Assembly (NCBI GenBank): GCA_038503075.1
Contig: JBCAML010000002.1
Coordinates: forward strand, 2,666,001-2,730,000
Direction of reading: 5' to 3'
Length of the DNA: 64,000 nucleotides
Source: Gyromitra esculenta
Lineage: Eukaryota; Ascomycota; Pezizomycetes; Pezizales; Discinaceae
The first letter of the stretch is position 1, and each line of letters opens with the position of its first letter. Made by a program: the position numbers and the translations under genes. Of this stretch, positions 61,926 through 64,000 are shown in pieces. The notes under the pieces are model-generated. The model worked only from the letters and a program-made list of their open reading frames with translations, did no database searches and was not told where the DNA came from.

Positions 61926-62511
61926 TAGGTAGAGATCGGTTTTGGGATAAAAACGCGCTAAAAACGAGATAATGGTCACCTGCCTTTTCTTCCTCCTCGT
62001 CCTCTATTTAGGTTATCATACGTGTATTCATCGTAATCATCAGGCGTGACAAAATCAGCGAATTTCATCGGGTTTAGTTTTCTCCCGAACCACTACTCTC
62101 ACATCTCCGCCCGTTTCTATCCATCTATTTCGGCTTGCTCTGAAAGAATAACCAAGGACGGGATGGTAATGACTCTGATGATCGGGAATAGAGAAGTCAT
62201 GATGGAATTAGATGGCCTCGAGATATTTGTATGGGAACCATGTACGTACGTGCAAATAGCCTTCATACCCACATTCTTAACTCGAATACTGATATTTTGC
62301 TTGTAAAAAACTGGGTGCTCCAAATTTTATCGAGTGAGATATTATGACGAAGTTATTAGGGCTAGGGTAGTATTGTGCCTCCGCCAAGTACAATATGGTC
62401 CGTGCACCCGTAAAATTTCCACATCAAAAAAAAAAAAGCTAAGACAAGGTTGAATAACAACAACATCCGTTCTCTCCAAGAGCCCCACCAATCCCTCATT
62501 CAACCGCAAAA

Positions 62512-64000
62512 ATGGCCAAACGCACAATTGGGGACGTCGAGACCGAGGCAGTCGCTGTCGGAACCGAACTCATCTTCAAAAAGAAGAAGAAGGACAGGAG
62601 CGAAAAGAAGCTTAAGTCTAAAAAATTGGTCGATGCTGTTCCTGAAACTGTCGTCGAGGAGGCCGTTCCTGCGGAAGATGGAGAATTGACCAACGATGTA
62701 GACGAGGAGAAGAAAAAGAGGAAGAAGGAGAAGAAAGACAGGAAAAGGAAGGAGAAAAAGGCGAAAGAGAAAGGTGCTTCTCTAGAAGCGATGGATGTCG
62801 ATGAGGCTGAGGCGCCTACCGCAGAACCAAAGCTCTCCAGAGAGGAACGAAAAGCTGCAAGAAAGATAGCTAAAGAAGCCAAGAAGGCCGCTGTAGCGAA
62901 TGGCTCCTCCCCACCAGACGAAACCCCGGAAGCAGTCCCTGCAGATAAATACAATGGCACAGTGGGTGACCCAACATCAACCTCAGGATACACTGAGAGT
63001 TTAGAGCTCACAAATCTCGCGAAAGCGACCGTCGACGAATACCTAAATAAGCACGCGATCTCAATTAGTGACCCTCACAAGTCAAATCTCCGACCGATTA
63101 CCTCGTTCTCATACCTCCCATCTCACACATTCGATTTCTCAGCTTTCGCTGCACCGACGCCAATCCAGGCGGCGACATGGCCGTATACACTATCTGGCTA
63201 CGACTGTATAGGAGTAGCGGAGACTGGATCCGGAAAAACATTGGCCTTTTCGGCCCCTGCAATCCGACACATTGCATCTTTGAAGACGTCGTCTAAGGGC
63301 TCTTCGGGTGTGAAAGTCGTTGTCGTATCACCAACCAGAGAGCTTGCGATGCAGATCTACGAAACCATGGAGAAGTTCTCGAAGGCTGCCAGATTGACTG
63401 CTGTGTGCATCTACGGCGGTGTACCGAAGGATGAGCAGAGGCAGAAACTGAAGCGTGCCGATATCATCGTCGCCACGCCAGGGAGGCTTCAAGATCTGAT
63501 CGATGAAGGCTGTGCAGATTTGACTAAGGTTTCATACCTTGTACTTGACGAGGCAGACAGGATGCTTGACAAAGGTTTCGAAGATGCTATCCGTCGTATC
63601 ATCTCTGTTACTCCCACTGCGTCCCGCCAAACCCTCATGTTCACCGCCACCTGGCCTACCTCCGTCCGTGATCTTGCCGCAACCTTCATGAAGACTCCCG
63701 TCAAAATCACGATCGGCGACCGCGATGATCTCCGCGCTAATATCCGCATCAAGCAGACCATCGAGGTTATCGACCAGCGCGCGAAGGAACAGCGACTTCT
63801 TGGGCTCCTCCGCCAGCACCAGAGCGGCACCCAGAAAGATGATCGCATCCTTGTGTTTTGTTTGTACAAGAAAGAAGCAACCAGGATTGAAATGTTCCTC
63901 CGATCACAAGGCTGGAAAGTTGCGGGCATTCATGGTGACCTGAGTCAAGCGCAGAGAACACAAGCGTTAGGCCAGTTTAAAGATGGGTCTTGTCCATTGT
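62512..64000 (+). CDS. DBP3: ATP-dependent RNA helicase DBP3, 3' part missing
   Basis: An uninterrupted frame of 496 residues from ATG 62512 runs off the right edge. DBP3 is a DEAD-box helicase of the nucleolus that helps process pre-rRNA for the 60S subunit. Seen: a Lys/Glu-rich N-terminus ([28 protein letters not shown]) typical of DBP3, then a Q-motif region [13 protein letters not shown], motif I AETGSGKT (236-243), motif Ia PTRELA (274-279), motif Ib TPGR, motif II DEAD (346-349), and motif III as FTATWP (377-382), where Thr-Ala-Thr replaces the usual Ser-Ala-Thr as in this subfamily. The start of the second RecA domain follows ([20 protein letters not shown]). The remaining motifs and the C-terminus lie outside the window. 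No intron is needed in this part. Confidence 0.95.
   Translation, partial: MAKRTIGDVETEAVAVGTELIFKKKKKDRSEKKLKSKKLVDAVPETVVEEAVPAEDGELTNDVDEEKKKRKKEKKDRKRKEKKAKEKGASLEAMDVDEAEAPTAEPKLSREERKAARKIAKEAKKAAVANGSSPPDETPEAVPADKYNGTVGDPTSTSGYTESLELTNLAKATVDEYLNKHAISISDPHKSNLRPITSFSYLPSHTFDFSAFAAPTPIQAATWPYTLSGYDCIGVAETGSGKTLAFSAPAIRHIASLKTSSKGSSGVKVVVVSPTRELAMQIYETMEKFSKAARLTAVCIYGGVPKDEQRQKLKRADIIVATPGRLQDLIDEGCADLTKVSYLVLDEADRMLDKGFEDAIRRIISVTPTASRQTLMFTATWPTSVRDLAATFMKTPVKITIGDRDDLRANIRIKQTIEVIDQRAKEQRLLGLLRQHQSGTQKDDRILVFCLYKKEATRIEMFLRSQGWKVAGIHGDLSQAQRTQALGQFKDGSCPL

Larger units (their letters stand above)
58451..62511. other. Divergent intergenic region, 4.1 kb
   Basis: The region between the starts of the MIT gene and DBP3. 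The MIT-proximal 700 bp include a pyrimidine- and GA-rich tract (58780-58930) likely near its promoter. A possible 5S relic (61521-61611) and a MITE (61752-61925) lie nearer DBP3. No protein gene was seen; the short open frames have no family features. Confidence 0.55.

Noticed and set aside
1..64000. CRISPR array, phage or biosynthetic cluster
   Set aside because: No regularly spaced repeats, and no terpene, polyketide or peptide synthase domains were seen.

Overview
The window looks like nuclear DNA of a filamentous ascomycete (Pezizomycotina). The evidence is spliceosomal introns of mostly 50-136 bp with CTAAC/CTGAC-like branch sites, an APSES factor of the StuA type, GCN1, OST3, SUB1, DBP3 and a mitochondrial FtsJ methyltransferase of fungal form, a dispersed single 5S rRNA gene, and long gene-poor stretches. 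I cannot name the species. No bacterial, viral, CRISPR or secondary-metabolite gene was recognised.

Layout. 1-1748: 5' part of a DDHD-domain phospholipase (minus strand, runs off the left edge). 4877-5993: OST3-type oligosaccharyltransferase subunit (minus), divergent from a long coiled-coil protein (6446-8400, plus). 9611-16569: three minus-strand genes in a row: a mitochondrial PPR protein, a LAMTOR2/Ego3-like roadblock protein and an MRM2-type mitochondrial rRNA methyltransferase. 16570-24676 is gene-poor; it holds a well-folded 5S rRNA gene (17023-17137, minus) and one single-pass surface protein (20429-21769, minus). 24677-25411 SUB1/PC4 (minus) and 25919-34478 GCN1 (plus, nine exons, 2691 aa) share a 507-bp divergent promoter. 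34804-35570 is a small Rev1-type BRCT protein (minus). 35571-46819 contains no gene I can support. 46820-48599 is an ATG-free leader leading into stuA (48600-51228, plus). 54118-58450 is a 1343-aa MIT-domain protein (minus). 58451-62511 is intergenic and holds a 174-bp MITE with perfect 25-bp inverted repeats and a possible 5S relic. 62512-64000 is the 5' part of the DEAD-box helicase DBP3 (plus).

The genes are mostly housekeeping functions and do not form one pathway. Two loose themes appear: nutrient and translation control (GCN1, LAMTOR2-like) and ribosome or mitochondrial biogenesis (DBP3, MRM2-like, PPR protein, 5S rRNA). Exon coordinates are my own joins, made by keeping frame and family similarity across GT-AG sites; no transcripts were available. 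The most unusual signals are the ATG desert before stuA, the MITE, the Rev1-type BRCT protein with two PIP-like motifs, and the 5S gene with its possible relic.
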